Part shown: in pieces, positions 26,588 to 36,781 of the stretch
Numbering within the stretch: the first letter of the stretch is position 1
Layout: each line of letters opens with the position of its first letter
Source of the DNA: an uncultured Mycoplasmatota bacterium
GTDB taxonomy: Bacteria > Bacillota_I > Bacilli_A > RF39 > UBA660
Assembly: GCA_900554315.1 (NCBI GenBank)
Contig: USGP01000002.1
Span: forward strand, 1-64,000
Length of the DNA: 64,000 nt
Reading direction: 5' to 3'
Notes under the pieces: generated by a model
What the model saw: only the letters and a program-made list of their open reading frames with translations
The model's database searches: none
What the model was told of the DNA's origin: nothing
Made by a program: the position numbers and the translations under genes

Positions 26588-26803
26588 TTAAATGAACATA
26601 GATACTAAACAAATACCAAAAAACGCTAATCCAAGAACCCAAGTAAGACGAGTAATAAATAATTCAGATCCTCTTTCTTTACGATGCGTAAACAATTCAG
26701 AAGTACTTCCTGAAATAATTTGTGCAGCACCTTCTGCTTTACTACTTTGTAATAAAACAATCACAATAAGCAAAATAGATATAATTAAGAGCGCTGTTTC
26801 CAT
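26588..26803 (-). CDS. secG: Protein translocase subunit SecG
   Basis: 71 aa with two transmembrane helices (3-20 and 51-70). The conserved loop is VIVLLQSSKAEGAAQIISGSTSELF. Third subunit of the SecYEG channel. GGAGGTG precedes the ATG. Neighbouring rnr and smpB keep the secG-rnr-smpB order of Bacilli, but here secG has its own promoter and terminator. Confidence 0.93.
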   Translation of the reverse strand: METALLIISILLIVIVLLQSSKAEGAAQIISGSTSELFTHRKERGSELFITRLTWVLGLAFFGICLVSMFI

Positions 26804-26829
26804 AGCACACCTCCGTTAACAATACCAAT

Positions 26830-26858
26830 ATAATACCATATTTTTAAACTGAATGCAA
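26830..26858 (-). promoter_or_regulatory. Promoter of secG
   Basis: TTGCAT (26853-26858), 17 bp, TATTAT (26830-26835), minus strand. It abuts the stop codon of the upstream kinase-like gene. Confidence 0.65.
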
Positions 26859-27620
26859 CTAACGAAGTAAAGTTTTTACCTTATAATCTGTAAATTCCGA
26901 AATAGGAGTACCATAATCGCTTCCAATTTCTGTTTGAATATCTTGAAAAAAGCCTCTAGAATTAGATTGTTTTTTCACCCAACGGTCAATTTCACGTTTT
27001 CGACTTTTATCATAAGCATCCGATTTTTCCATCTCATAAGCCAAAAACTTAGCCATAGCAAAATTTAAAGATGACTGATTCATATCAGCAGGGCTTCCAC
27101 TCGTAACTTCATATTTATCCATATCACATAAGTACATAAAATCAGAACCAAATAAATAGCTACCTCGATTAATATCTTTAGCTCTAACATGATTAGCAGT
27201 CATTTGTGAAAAATCTTGTTCTAACAAATCCCAAGACTCAATCAAATCCCCACAACTAAAGTCTCCCGGTTGACGATACCTTGGAGTTCCTTTTTTCTTA
27301 GGAGAAGTTAAATCATCAATATAAGGCATCACATATCCAGTATAAACACCATCCTGATTTAATAAAATATCTGTAGGTTGAGTTATACGTTGTAAATGCA
27401 AGTGATCTTTAAAATATAAAGCTTTTTCAAAAGTCATAAGACCCTGTTCTTTTCTTAATGTAATATCATATTTTAATAATTTTAGTGCTTGATTATTAAA
27501 TTGAAAAATATACCCATCATGTCCAGCACCAATTCTAGGTAACTTATATACATTAGGAATCGTTTTATAATTACTAGAAATAGTGACTGGTAATTCCTCA
27601 TTAGGTACGCTTCTACTCAC
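26859..27620 (-). CDS. Atypical protein kinase-like protein
   Basis: 253 aa. It follows the kinase fold: a Gly-rich loop-like IGAGHDGYIF (30-38), a Lys in ALKLLK (about 47), a hinge YVMPYIDDL (97-104), a catalytic-loop-like KDINRGSYL (148-156, with Asp and Asn placed as in HxDxxxxN), and CDMDKY (165-170) where DFG is expected. The latter is DMD, as in some aminoglycoside or lipid kinases and pseudokinases. No transmembrane segment. Start GTG with GGGGGG upstream. It is monocistronic between proS and secG. Substrate unknown; activity uncertain. Confidence 0.6.
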   Translation of the reverse strand: MSRSVPNEELPVTISSNYKTIPNVYKLPRIGAGHDGYIFQFNNQALKLLKYDITLRKEQGLMTFEKALYFKDHLHLQRITQPTDILLNQDGVYTGYVMPYIDDLTSPKKKGTPRYRQPGDFSCGDLIESWDLLEQDFSQMTANHVRAKDINRGSYLFGSDFMYLCDMDKYEVTSGSPADMNQSSLNFAMAKFLAYEMEKSDAYDKSRKREIDRWVKKQSNSRGFFQDIQTEIGSDYGTPISEFTDYKVKTLLR

Positions 27621-27646
27621 TAAAATCCCCCCTCATTGTTTGACAT

Positions 27647-27675
27647 ATTATATCACAAATAAGCAAAAAAAACAA
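27647..27675 (-). promoter_or_regulatory. Promoter of the kinase-like gene
   Basis: TTGTTT (27670-27675), 17 bp, TGATATAAT (-10 at 27647-27652), minus strand; extended -10. Confidence 0.6.
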
Positions 27676-27701
27676 GATATCAAATATAATCTAATATCTT
27701 G
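27664..27701 (-). terminator. Terminator of the proS operon
   Basis: CAAGATAT, 13-nt loop, ATATCTTG with TTTTTTTT on the minus strand; overlaps the last codons of proS. Confidence 0.75.
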
Positions 27702-29359
27702 TCTATCTCTAACTCTTGAACTTCTTCTAAATCGCGTCGTTTCATCTCAGCAATTCTTGACTCTGCTTTACGGCCGATTGTAATACGATTAGGAATACCA
27801 ATTAAATCCATATCCTTAAACTTAACACCAACTCTTAAATCACGATTATCTAAAAGAACAGATTTACCTGCACTTTCTAAGGTATGATAAAGCTCCTCAG
27901 CCAAAGAAACTTGAACCTCATCTTTCATATTAACAATAACAATCGCTATATCATAAGGAGAAAGTTCAGGCGTAAAAATAATACCAAAATCATCATGATG
28001 TTGCTCCACATAAGCAGCTAAGACTCGTGCAACACCAATACCATAACACCCCATAACAACAGGCATTAAGTGATTGTCCTCATCAGCATAATACAATCCT
28101 AAAGATTCAGAATACTTTGTACCTAATTTAAAAGTATTCCCTACTTCAATTCCTTTCTTAAACTGTAGCTTATTTCCACAAACAGGACAAACATCACCCT
28201 CACAAACAAATCGAATATCTGCTACCATATCGTAATGAAAATCACTCATATTAACATTAACATAATGATAATCCGTCTTATTAGCACCTACCACAAAATT
28301 TTGCATATCTAAAACTTCCAAATCCACAACAACAGGAATATTTAGACCAATAGGGCCAGCAAATCCTACTTTAGCATGAGTAATTTCTTCGTCCTCTTCA
28401 ACAGAAGCCATCTCAATCTCCTTAGCCGATAAAATTTTACTAACCTTAGTTTCATTTAATTCTCTATCACCACGAAGTAAAAAAGCATAAAACTTACCAT
28501 CCACTTTATAAATTAATGTTTTAACAGTCTTTTTAGGGTCGATATCATAAGAATGAGATAACTCATCAATAGTACCAACACCAGGAGTATGTAATAATTC
28601 TTTATCTAACTTCTTCTCTTCCGTATTTTCTTCCAAATGACCTTGACACTCGCATATTTCAATATTCATTGCTTTATGACAATGATTGCAAATAACGATA
28701 GTATCTTCACCAATATCACAAATTGCTTGAAATTCTTCAGATAAACTTCCTCCCATAGCTCCAGTATCAGCCTGCACTACTTCATAATTAAGGCCAATTC
28801 GTTTAAAAATCCTATGATAAGCGTCAAACATAGCTTGATAAGATTTTGATAACTCTTCTTCATTTTTATCAAAAGTATAAGCATCCTTCATAATAAATTC
28901 ACGAGTTCTAATTAAACCATATCGACTTCTAGGTTCATCTCTATACTTATTAGCAATCTGATATAAACTTAATGGCATATCTTTATAAGAATGAATAACA
29001 TCCTTTGCTACTTCTACAAACATCTCTTCATGAGTAGGACCTAATACATATCCTCTACCAACACGATCATGAAGACGAAACATATCATCTCCAAAAGCTT
29101 CTAATCTACCACTTTTTGCATAAACATCTTCAGGAAGTAAACTAGGCATAACCAACTCATTAGAAGAAATACCATCCATTTCTTCTCGAATAATATTTTC
29201 AATTTTCTTTAAAACACGAAGCCCTAAAGGTAAAAATGTATAAATACCACTACCAACTTTTTTTATCATTCCAGCACGAACTAATAAATTTGCACTAACA
29301 GAATCTTCGTCCTTGACATCTTCTTTTTGTGTAAAAAAATAATTACCTTTTAATTTCAT
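27680..29359 (-). CDS. proS: Prolyl-tRNA synthetase, bacterial type
   Basis: 559 aa. Class II motifs: motif 1 region LVRAGMIKKVGSGIYTFLPLGLRV, motif 2 YRDEPRSRYGLIRTREFIMKDAYTF, motif 3 GCYGIGVARVLAA. Between motifs 2 and 3 lies the INS editing domain (about 225-390, including NFVVGANKTDYH), which hydrolyses Ala-tRNA(Pro). The C-terminal anticodon domain holds VLLDNRDLRVGVKFKDMDLIGIP. Complete. It lies 40 nt downstream of a second, archaeal-type ProRS with no promoter between, so both should be under the same T-box. Confidence 0.95.
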   Translation of the reverse strand: MKLKGNYFFTQKEDVKDEDSVSANLLVRAGMIKKVGSGIYTFLPLGLRVLKKIENIIREEMDGISSNELVMPSLLPEDVYAKSGRLEAFGDDMFRLHDRVGRGYVLGPTHEEMFVEVAKDVIHSYKDMPLSLYQIANKYRDEPRSRYGLIRTREFIMKDAYTFDKNEEELSKSYQAMFDAYHRIFKRIGLNYEVVQADTGAMGGSLSEEFQAICDIGEDTIVICNHCHKAMNIEICECQGHLEENTEEKKLDKELLHTPGVGTIDELSHSYDIDPKKTVKTLIYKVDGKFYAFLLRGDRELNETKVSKILSAKEIEMASVEEDEEITHAKVGFAGPIGLNIPVVVDLEVLDMQNFVVGANKTDYHYVNVNMSDFHYDMVADIRFVCEGDVCPVCGNKLQFKKGIEVGNTFKLGTKYSESLGLYYADEDNHLMPVVMGCYGIGVARVLAAYVEQHHDDFGIIFTPELSPYDIAIVIVNMKDEVQVSLAEELYHTLESAGKSVLLDNRDLRVGVKFKDMDLIGIPNRITIGRKAESRIAEMKRRDLEEVQELEIDKILDYI

Positions 29360-29399
29360 AATATCCTCCTATAAAAGAATATATATTATTTTATGCAAA

Positions 29400-30812
29400 T
29401 TAATATTGAATTCCCCAAACAACACGATGTTTTGCTTCTTTACCGCATACAACGCAATGATGAGTTGGTTCTTCTTTTTCTAAAATACATCTAGATTTAA
29501 GACCGCCAATTTCTTTTAAAGATTCTTCACAAGCTTGATCACCACACCAATCTGCAATAATAAATCCTGGATGATTTTCAATAATCTCACGAATCTTATC
29601 AACAGTCTCTACTTCATAAGTCATCTTGTCACGTCTTTCTTTTGCCTTATCATATAAATTCTTTTGCATAGCATTCATCAAATCAGTTACATAAGAAACA
29701 ATATCAACATCAGTAGAAACTTTCATTTTCTCATGTGTATCACGTCTAGCAACTGTATAGAAATCATTCTTCAAATCTCTTTCACCAATCTCAATACGAA
29801 CTGGAATTCCATTTACTTCAGATTCTTTAAATTTAAAACCTGGAGACTTATCAGAATCATCAACCACAACAGAAATACCACTCTCTTTTAATGCCTGATA
29901 AACTTCATCTACTTTCTCATTAACATCTCCAATAGGAACAATAACTACCTGTTTTGGTGCAATCTTTGGTGGAAGAACCAATCCAAAATCATCACTGTGA
30001 ACCATAATTAAAGCACCAATCATACGCGTAGTAACGCCCCAAGAAGTTTGATAAGCATATTCTAATTCGTTATTTTTATTAGTAAAAGTAATGTCATAAG
30101 CCTTTGCAAATTTCTGACCAAAGTAATGACTAGTACCTGATTGTAAAGCAACACCATTATACATAAGAGCTTCTATTGTTAAAGAGTACTCAGCCCCAGC
30201 AAACTTCTCTTTATCTGTTTTCTTACCAGTAATAACTGGGATTGCCAAATAATCCTCAAAAAACTTCTTATAAATATTTAACATTAATCTAGTTTCTGCT
30301 TCTGCTTCTTCTGCAGTAGCATGAACAGTATGACCTTCCTGCCATAAAAACTCTCTACTTCTTAAAAATGGTTTTGTTGTTTTTTCCCATCTCATAACAC
30401 TACACCATTGGTTATATTTCATAGGTAAATCTCTATAAGATTTAACAACACTACTATAATAATCACTAAATAAAGTTTCACTGGTTGGTCGAACACAAAG
30501 TCTTTCCTCTAACTCTTTAGATCCACCATGAGTTACCCAAGCAACTTCAGGAGCAAAACCATCAATTAACTCTCCTTCTTTTTTCAACAAACTCTCAGGA
30601 ATAAGTAAAGGCATATAAACATTTTGATGACCTGTTTCTTTAAACATACCATCTAATACCTCTCTCATTTTTTCCCATAAAGCATAACCAGCAGGTTCAA
30701 ATACCACACAGCCCTTTACATTAGAATAATCACAAAGCTTAGCAGCTTTTACAACATCTGTATACCATTTTGCAAAATCTACATCTCTACTTGTAATAGC
30801 TTCATTTTTCAT
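29400..30812 (-). CDS. proS: Prolyl-tRNA synthetase, archaeal/eukaryotic type
   Basis: 470 aa. Signatures of the second ProRS type: DFAKWYTDVVKAAKLCDYSNVKGC near the start, PTSETLFSDYYSSVVKSYRDLPMKYNQWCSVMRWEKTTKPFLRSREFLWQEGHT (motif 2), SWGVTTRMIGALIMVHSDDFGLVLPP (motif 3), and a C-terminal zinc-like domain (CGDQAC, HHCVVCGKEAKH) ending in a Tyr (WGIQY), as in archaeal ProRS. It lacks the INS editing domain. Start: GGAGGG lies 5 nt upstream of the ATG at 30812; the open frame runs 19 codons back into the T-box terminator. Confidence 0.94.
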   Translation of the reverse strand: MKNEAITSRDVDFAKWYTDVVKAAKLCDYSNVKGCVVFEPAGYALWEKMREVLDGMFKETGHQNVYMPLLIPESLLKKEGELIDGFAPEVAWVTHGGSKELEERLCVRPTSETLFSDYYSSVVKSYRDLPMKYNQWCSVMRWEKTTKPFLRSREFLWQEGHTVHATAEEAEAETRLMLNIYKKFFEDYLAIPVITGKKTDKEKFAGAEYSLTIEALMYNGVALQSGTSHYFGQKFAKAYDITFTNKNNELEYAYQTSWGVTTRMIGALIMVHSDDFGLVLPPKIAPKQVVIVPIGDVNEKVDEVYQALKESGISVVVDDSDKSPGFKFKESEVNGIPVRIEIGERDLKNDFYTVARRDTHEKMKVSTDVDIVSYVTDLMNAMQKNLYDKAKERRDKMTYEVETVDKIREIIENHPGFIIADWCGDQACEESLKEIGGLKSRCILEKEEPTHHCVVCGKEAKHRVVWGIQY

Positions 30813-30821
30813 AAAATCCCT

Positions 30822-31028
30822 CCTATAAAAAAAGAATGATACCAAAGGAGTGCTTATGCACGGTACCATCCTTTATTACTTAATTCAATAACGATGTAAG
30901 AACACCGGAAGCAATGCTTCGCCAAAAAGGTAGGAATATAATTAGATTATAATTGAGTTCACACTATCCTCAAATCACTGATATAAGAGCTAATTACATT
31001 ATGTCCTTTTATAAGGCTTTAAACGATA
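30822..31028 (-). promoter_or_regulatory. T-box riboswitch, proline (CCU specifier)
   Basis: Leader between promoter and proS. The T-box element reads AAGGATGGTACCGTG (consensus AGGGTGGNACCGCG). It forms a terminator GGATGGTACC ... GGTATCATTC with T7, exclusive with the antiterminator. Stem I is readable: AAAAGG / CCTTTT base, internal loop, TAATTAG / CTAATTA, and distal loop GATAGTGTGAA. On the 3' side of the internal loop CCU (30932-30934) is followed by A, the expected specifier position. Uncharged tRNA-Pro should permit read-through into both proS genes. Confidence 0.9.
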
Positions 31029-31033
31029 AAATT

Positions 31034-31061
31034 AGAATAATACAGAAATATTCATTTGTCA

Positions 31062-31062
<1 letters not shown>
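31034..31062 (-). promoter_or_regulatory. Promoter of the proS-proS operon
   Basis: TTGACA (31057-31062), 17 bp, TATTCT (31034-31039), minus strand. The -35 begins right after the eno terminator. Confidence 0.8.
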
Positions 31063-32328
<1,266 letters not shown>

Positions 32329-32338
32329 CTATTTACAT

Positions 32339-33697
32339 TTATTTTTGAGTGTTTTTTAAATCTTTAACATAGTTTTTAAATTCTGTTCCACGAATTTCAC
32401 ACTCTTTATATTGATCCCATGAAGCTGAAGCAGGACTTAATAAAATAACATCACCCGGAACAGATACTTCATAACACTTTGCAAATCCATCTTTTAAAAA
32501 CTCAAAACTATAAACTGGAATTTCCATAGTTTTTGCAAACTGAACTACTCGATTACGACACTCCCCAATCGCAACAATACATTTAACATGATCCAAATAA
32601 GAAGATAACTCAAAGAAATCTTGCCCACGCTCTAAACCACCTAAAATTAAAATAGTAGGATCATCAAAAGAAGATAACGCAATCTGTGTACATTTAATAT
32701 TAGTAGCTTCGGTATCATTATAAAATTTACGACCATCTACAGTACCAACATACTCTAAACGATGTTCTACACCAGTAAAATGACGAACCACATCCACAAT
32801 AATAGAATCTGGAATATCTAACTCTTTCGCAACCATCAAAGCCGCCATAACATTTTCTACATTATGTAAACCAGCAATTAAAATATCATCACGATTTAAA
32901 ATCTTCTTACCATAATAATAAATATCTCTACCATCTAAATAGCAACCATTAATAGAATTTTCACTTGAGAAAAATTTCTTTATAGACTTAATGTGTTTTG
33001 TTTCATCCAAAACATCTGTATTTTCTACATTTAAAATAGCTATATCATCAGCAGTTTGATTTTGAAATAACTTTGCCTTTACTTTTTTATAAATTTCATA
33101 GCTACCAAAGAAATCAATATGTGCTGGACTTAAGTTTGTCATAACAGCTATATGTGGACAAAACGTAGATAAATTCTCAAGTTGTTGGCAAGATACTTCC
33201 ATTACTACAATATCCCCCTCTTTCAAATCATTCAAAATTCCAGAAAGAGGATAACCTATATTTCCTGCTAAATGAACTCTATCACCGTATGCTCTTTTAA
33301 CAATCTCATAAGTTAAAGAAGTTGTTGTTGTCTTACCATTGGTACCAGTAATTCCAATAAGAGTAATGTTTTTAGGAAACAAACGATAAGCCATCTCTAC
33401 TTCATTGAGTACTTCAATTCCTAACTCTCTAGCTTTCAAAACATACTTATGATGAATAGGAACACCAGGATTCTTAATAAGATAATCAAAAGAAGAATCT
33501 AACAAATCATCAGGATGAGAACCAAAAACAAATTCTACACCCATATCTTTCAATTCTTTTATTTTTTCCTGATCTAAAGCATCTTCCTTTTTACTATCAT
33601 TCAAAATAACCTGATTACCGCGCTGAACTAAAACCTTAGCAGCTTCATAACCACTTCTTGCAAAACCTAAAATTAAAATCTTATTATTTTCAAACAT
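32339..33697 (-). CDS. murD: UDP-N-acetylmuramoylalanine--D-glutamate ligase MurD
   Basis: 452 aa, cytoplasmic step of peptidoglycan synthesis. Rossmann start ILILGFARSGYEAA, ATP loop GITGTNGKTTTTSL (about 114-127), NLSPAHIDFFGSYEIYKKVK, the HRLEYVG segment and C-terminal SPASASWDQYKECEIRGTEFK are all family features. It stands alone here: the usual dcw neighbours (mraY, murG, ftsW) are absent. GGTGAT precedes the ATG. Divergent from the FemX-like gene, which also acts on wall precursors. Confidence 0.96.
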   Translation of the reverse strand: MFENNKILILGFARSGYEAAKVLVQRGNQVILNDSKKEDALDQEKIKELKDMGVEFVFGSHPDDLLDSSFDYLIKNPGVPIHHKYVLKARELGIEVLNEVEMAYRLFPKNITLIGITGTNGKTTTTSLTYEIVKRAYGDRVHLAGNIGYPLSGILNDLKEGDIVVMEVSCQQLENLSTFCPHIAVMTNLSPAHIDFFGSYEIYKKVKAKLFQNQTADDIAILNVENTDVLDETKHIKSIKKFFSSENSINGCYLDGRDIYYYGKKILNRDDILIAGLHNVENVMAALMVAKELDIPDSIIVDVVRHFTGVEHRLEYVGTVDGRKFYNDTEATNIKCTQIALSSFDDPTILILGGLERGQDFFELSSYLDHVKCIVAIGECRNRVVQFAKTMEIPVYSFEFLKDGFAKCYEVSVPGDVILLSPASASWDQYKECEIRGTEFKNYVKDLKNTQK

Positions 33698-33760
33698 AAT
33701 ATCACCAATATAAGTATACTATAAACTAAAAAAATTAGCCACTGAAATAAGTATAATATA

Positions 33761-33790
33761 TTGAAAGGAATATCTTTTTTATGGTATAAT
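33761..33790 (+). promoter_or_regulatory. Promoter of the FemX-like gene
   Basis: TTGAAA (33761-33766), 18 bp, TATAAT (33785-33790) preceded by TG; both elements good. Confidence 0.75.
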
Positions 33791-33814
33791 GAACAGAGAA
33801 TAGGAGAAGCGTCT

Positions 33815-35053
33815 ATGAGGATAGTAACAATAACCCCTGAACAATTCGACCGCTATGCATCCAGACATAGATACAGAAATTATTATCAGTCATCAGCATA
33901 CGGAAAAACCATGAGAAAATTCGGATTTAATATACACTTTTTGGGTATTACAGACGACTCTAATACATTGATTGGCGCTTCCTTAATCATATACAGAGAA
34001 GTCTTCATGGGGCACAAAATTGCTTATGCTCCAAGAGGAATGTTATTTAATTATGATAACCCTAATCAACTACAAGAATTAGCTGAAAAATTAAAAAAAG
34101 TATTGGGAAAGCAAGGCTTCATGCTTCTAAAAATTGATCCCTACATTCCAGCATCAATTAGAGACCACGAAGGAAACATTATGAATTTTAATAACCAAAT
34201 AAATCTCATAATGGCAAACCTTCAAAAATCAGGGTTTAAACATCAAGGAAGAACCCTATTCTTTGAAGGAGAAAAACCAAGATGGGAAGCTCTAGTGATG
34301 TTAAACAAAGACATTAGAGAAATCTTTAACAGTTTTGATAAAAGAACAAGACACAAGATTAGAAAAGCCGCAAACAGTGGTGTACAATGTTATAAAGATC
34401 CAAGTAAAAATATAAATACTCTTTATAACTTCATTAAAAGAAAATCACCAAAACCGATTGAATTCTATAGAGAATTAATTAGTAATTTTGGAGACAATTG
34501 TGATGTTTATTATGCTAAAATAAATACGGAAATATATGTAGTAAATAGTAGAAGAGAATATGAACGAGAAATGGATAAAAATAACCTAATAGCAGAAAAA
34601 ATACAACAACCAGACATTTCTCAACAAGCAAAAAATGCACTATTAAATAAAAAAATGGAATCAGATAAGTTATTAAACACTTATAAGAATAGCATGGTAC
34701 AAGCCACAGAATTATTAAAACAATACCCAAACGGAATTATTGTTGCTGGAGCAATTGTATTAAAATATGATAATTCTGCATTCTTATATATGGATGGTTT
34801 TGATACAAAGTTTTCAAATCTTAATCCTGGATATTTATTAAAATGGAGAATGATAGACGACTATAATAAACAGCAACTAAAATATCTAAATTTAAATGCC
34901 ATTGTTGGTGAATTTGAAAGAAAAAATAAATTTAGTGGTCTAAACGAAATGAAATTAGGATTTAATTCAATTATTACAGAATATATTGGTGAATTTGATA
35001 TTATATTAAATAATTTTACTTATAACTTATATAGAAACTTTGGAAAAAAATAA
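33815..35053 (+). CDS. FemABX-family aminoacyltransferase
   Basis: 412 aa. Such enzymes add amino acids from aminoacyl-tRNA to lipid II to build the peptidoglycan cross-bridge. Visible: SSAYGKTMRKFGFNIHFLG (GNAT subdomain 1), KIAYAPRGMLF, FNSFDKRTRHKIRKAANSGVQ, a coiled-coil insertion (about 240-300, NNLIAEKIQQPDISQQAKNALLNKK) that in FemA/MurM binds tRNA, and the C-terminal YLNLNAIVGEFERKNKFSGLNEMKLGF. Start: TAGGAG is 8 nt upstream of the ATG at 33815; the open frame begins in the promoter and is not used. Confidence 0.92.
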   Translation: MRIVTITPEQFDRYASRHRYRNYYQSSAYGKTMRKFGFNIHFLGITDDSNTLIGASLIIYREVFMGHKIAYAPRGMLFNYDNPNQLQELAEKLKKVLGKQGFMLLKIDPYIPASIRDHEGNIMNFNNQINLIMANLQKSGFKHQGRTLFFEGEKPRWEALVMLNKDIREIFNSFDKRTRHKIRKAANSGVQCYKDPSKNINTLYNFIKRKSPKPIEFYRELISNFGDNCDVYYAKINTEIYVVNSRREYEREMDKNNLIAEKIQQPDISQQAKNALLNKKMESDKLLNTYKNSMVQATELLKQYPNGIIVAGAIVLKYDNSAFLYMDGFDTKFSNLNPGYLLKWRMIDDYNKQQLKYLNLNAIVGEFERKNKFSGLNEMKLGFNSIITEYIGEFDIILNNFTYNLYRNFGKK

Positions 35054-35074
35054 ACAATAGAAATCAGGGATAAC

Positions 35075-35449
35075 ATGAAAAAAACAGTTGTCGTACTCTG
35101 TGGTAGTATGAAAGTAAAAAACGAGATATTAAAAATCAAAGATGAACTAGAGAAAATGAATTGTAATGTGCTATTACCAATAGAATGTATGAAAGGTTTA
35201 CCAAAAGAAATAGCCTCTAGAGCTCATTTTGACAGAATACAAGATCCGAAAAGTGATATTATACTAGTAGTAAATGCTACAAAAAATGGCATAGAAAATT
35301 ATATTGGACCAAATTCTTTTGCAGAAATTGCATTTGCATTTTATTTTAGAAAAGAAATATGTGTATTAAATGACTTTTATGAACCATACCTAGATGAATT
35401 AGAAGGTTGGAAAGTAAAAGCATTACATGGAGATTTAAAAAACTTATAG
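35075..35449 (+). CDS. Nucleoside 2-deoxyribosyltransferase-like protein
   Basis: 124 aa, a single Rossmann-like domain. VVVLCGSMKVKNEILKIKDELEKMNCNVLLP opens like the deoxyribosyltransferase/MTH538-type fold, DIILVVNATKNGIENYIGPNSFAEIAFAF carries the expected Glu of the family active site (G-x-N-x-x-E), and the ending is plain. True deoxyribosyltransferases are longer (about 150-160 aa), so it could also be a nucleotide-binding relative. AGGGATAAC precedes the ATG. It follows the FemX-like gene by 21 nt and probably shares its mRNA. Confidence 0.65.
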   Translation: MKKTVVVLCGSMKVKNEILKIKDELEKMNCNVLLPIECMKGLPKEIASRAHFDRIQDPKSDIILVVNATKNGIENYIGPNSFAEIAFAFYFRKEICVLNDFYEPYLDELEGWKVKALHGDLKNL

Positions 35450-35472
35450 GCATTCAAAGAATGCCTTTTTTT
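35448..35472 (+). terminator. Terminator of the FemX-like operon
   Basis: GGCATTC, loop AAA, GAATGCC, T7. Confidence 0.88.
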
Positions 35473-35477
35473 ATTGA

Positions 35478-35506
35478 AACAAAAAAAGAACCAAACGGTT
35501 CTTTTT
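35478..35506 (-). terminator. Terminator of tuf
   Basis: AAAAAGAACC, loop AAAC, GGTTCTTTTT with T run on the minus strand. Confidence 0.85.
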
Positions 35507-35513
35507 ATTACTA

Positions 35514-36698
35514 TTACTCAACGATTTCAGTAACGTTACCAGCACCAACAGTACGTCCACCCTCACGAATAGAGAATTTAGTTCCTTGTTCAAGTGCGAT
35601 AGAGTGAATTAATTCAACTTCCATGTTAACGTTATCACCTGGCATTACCATTTCTACACCTTCTGGTAAAGTAATAACACCAGTTACGTCTGTAGTTCTG
35701 AAATAGAATTGAGGACGATAGTTTGTGAAGAATGGAGTATGACGTCCACCTTCTTCTTTGCTTAATACATAAACTGCAGCTTTGAATTTATGATGAGGTG
35801 TAACACTTCCTGGTTTAGCAAGAACTTGTCCACGTTCAACTTCTTCACGAGAAATACCACGTAATAATACTCCGGCATTGTCTCCAGCTTCAGCAAAGTC
35901 TAATTGTTTACGGAACATTTCAATTCCTGTAACAACAGTCTTCTTAGTTGGTTTAATACCAACGATTTCAACTTCGTCATTAAGTTTTAACATACCACGT
36001 TCAACACGTCCTGTAACAACAGTACCACGTCCAGTGATAGTGAATACATCTTCGATACTCATTAAGAATGGTTTGTCATTATCTCTTTCAGGAGTTGGAA
36101 TCCAAGTATCAACAGCATCCATTAATTCGTTGATCTTTTCTACCCACTTAGGATCTCCTTCAAGAGCTTTAAGAGCAGAACCACGGATGATTGGAGTTTC
36201 ATCTCCGTCATATCCATATTCGTTTAATAATTCACGAACTTCCATTTCTACTAAGTCTAATAATTCTTCATCGTCAACCATATCACATTTATTTAAGAAT
36301 ACAACCATTTTAGGTACTCCAACTTGACGAGCAAGTAAGATATGTTCACGAGTTTGAGCCATAGGTCCATCTGTAGCAGCAATAACTAAGATAGCACCAT
36401 CCATTTGAGCTGCACCAGTAATCATGTTCTTAACATAGTCAGCATGTCCTGGACAGTCAACATGAGCATAATGTCTCTTTTCTGTACTGTATTCAATGTG
36501 TGCAGTATTAATAGTAATACCACGTTCTCTTTCTTCTGGTGCCTTATCGATATTAGCAAATTCAACAGCTTCATTACCATATTTACCAGCTAAAACTTTA
36601 CTAATAGCAGCAGTTAAAGTAGTTTTACCATGATCTACGTGTCCAATTGTACCAATGTTAACATGTGGTTTTGAACGATCAAATTTTTCTTTTGCCAT
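35514..36698 (-). CDS. tuf: Elongation factor Tu
   Basis: 394 aa GTPase that delivers aminoacyl-tRNA. G1 GHVDHGKT, G2 region [10 protein letters not shown]3 DCPGHADY, G4 NKCDM and G5 SALKALEG are intact, as is the C-terminal domain. Full length, GGAGGAAATT before ATG. Last gene of rpsL-rpsG-fusA-tuf, but it also has its own promoter in the 83-nt gap after fusA. Confidence 0.98.
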   Translation of the reverse strand: MAKEKFDRSKPHVNIGTIGHVDHGKTTLTAAISKVLAGKYGNEAVEFANIDKAPEERERGITINTAHIEYSTEKRHYAHVDCPGHADYVKNMITGAAQMDGAILVIAATDGPMAQTREHILLARQVGVPKMVVFLNKCDMVDDEELLDLVEMEVRELLNEYGYDGDETPIIRGSALKALEGDPKWVEKINELMDAVDTWIPTPERDNDKPFLMSIEDVFTITGRGTVVTGRVERGMLKLNDEVEIVGIKPTKKTVVTGIEMFRKQLDFAEAGDNAGVLLRGISREEVERGQVLAKPGSVTPHHKFKAAVYVLSKEEGGRHTPFFTNYRPQFYFRTTDVTGVITLPEGVEMVMPGDNVNMEVELIHSIALEQGTKFSIREGGRTVGAGNVTEIVE

Positions 36699-36732
36699 AT
36701 ATTAATTTCCTCCTTTTTCATTTACAACATAT

Positions 36733-36761
36733 ATTTTATCTAATAATTGAAAGATTTTCAA
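36733..36761 (-). promoter_or_regulatory. Internal promoter of tuf
   Basis: TTGAAA (36756-36761), 17 bp, TAAAAT (36733-36738), minus strand, in the fusA-tuf gap. Confidence 0.7.
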
Positions 36762-36781
36762 CTATTTTGATACACTTTTAA

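Noticed and set aside
27680..30812. Duplicate proS as an assembly artefact
   Set aside because: The two proteins are of different types with different domain content, so they cannot be a collapsed or repeated copy.
35878..36593. Plus-strand ORFs opposite tuf
   Set aside because: Antisense of a conserved gene, Ser/Thr/Ile-biased composition, no start signals.
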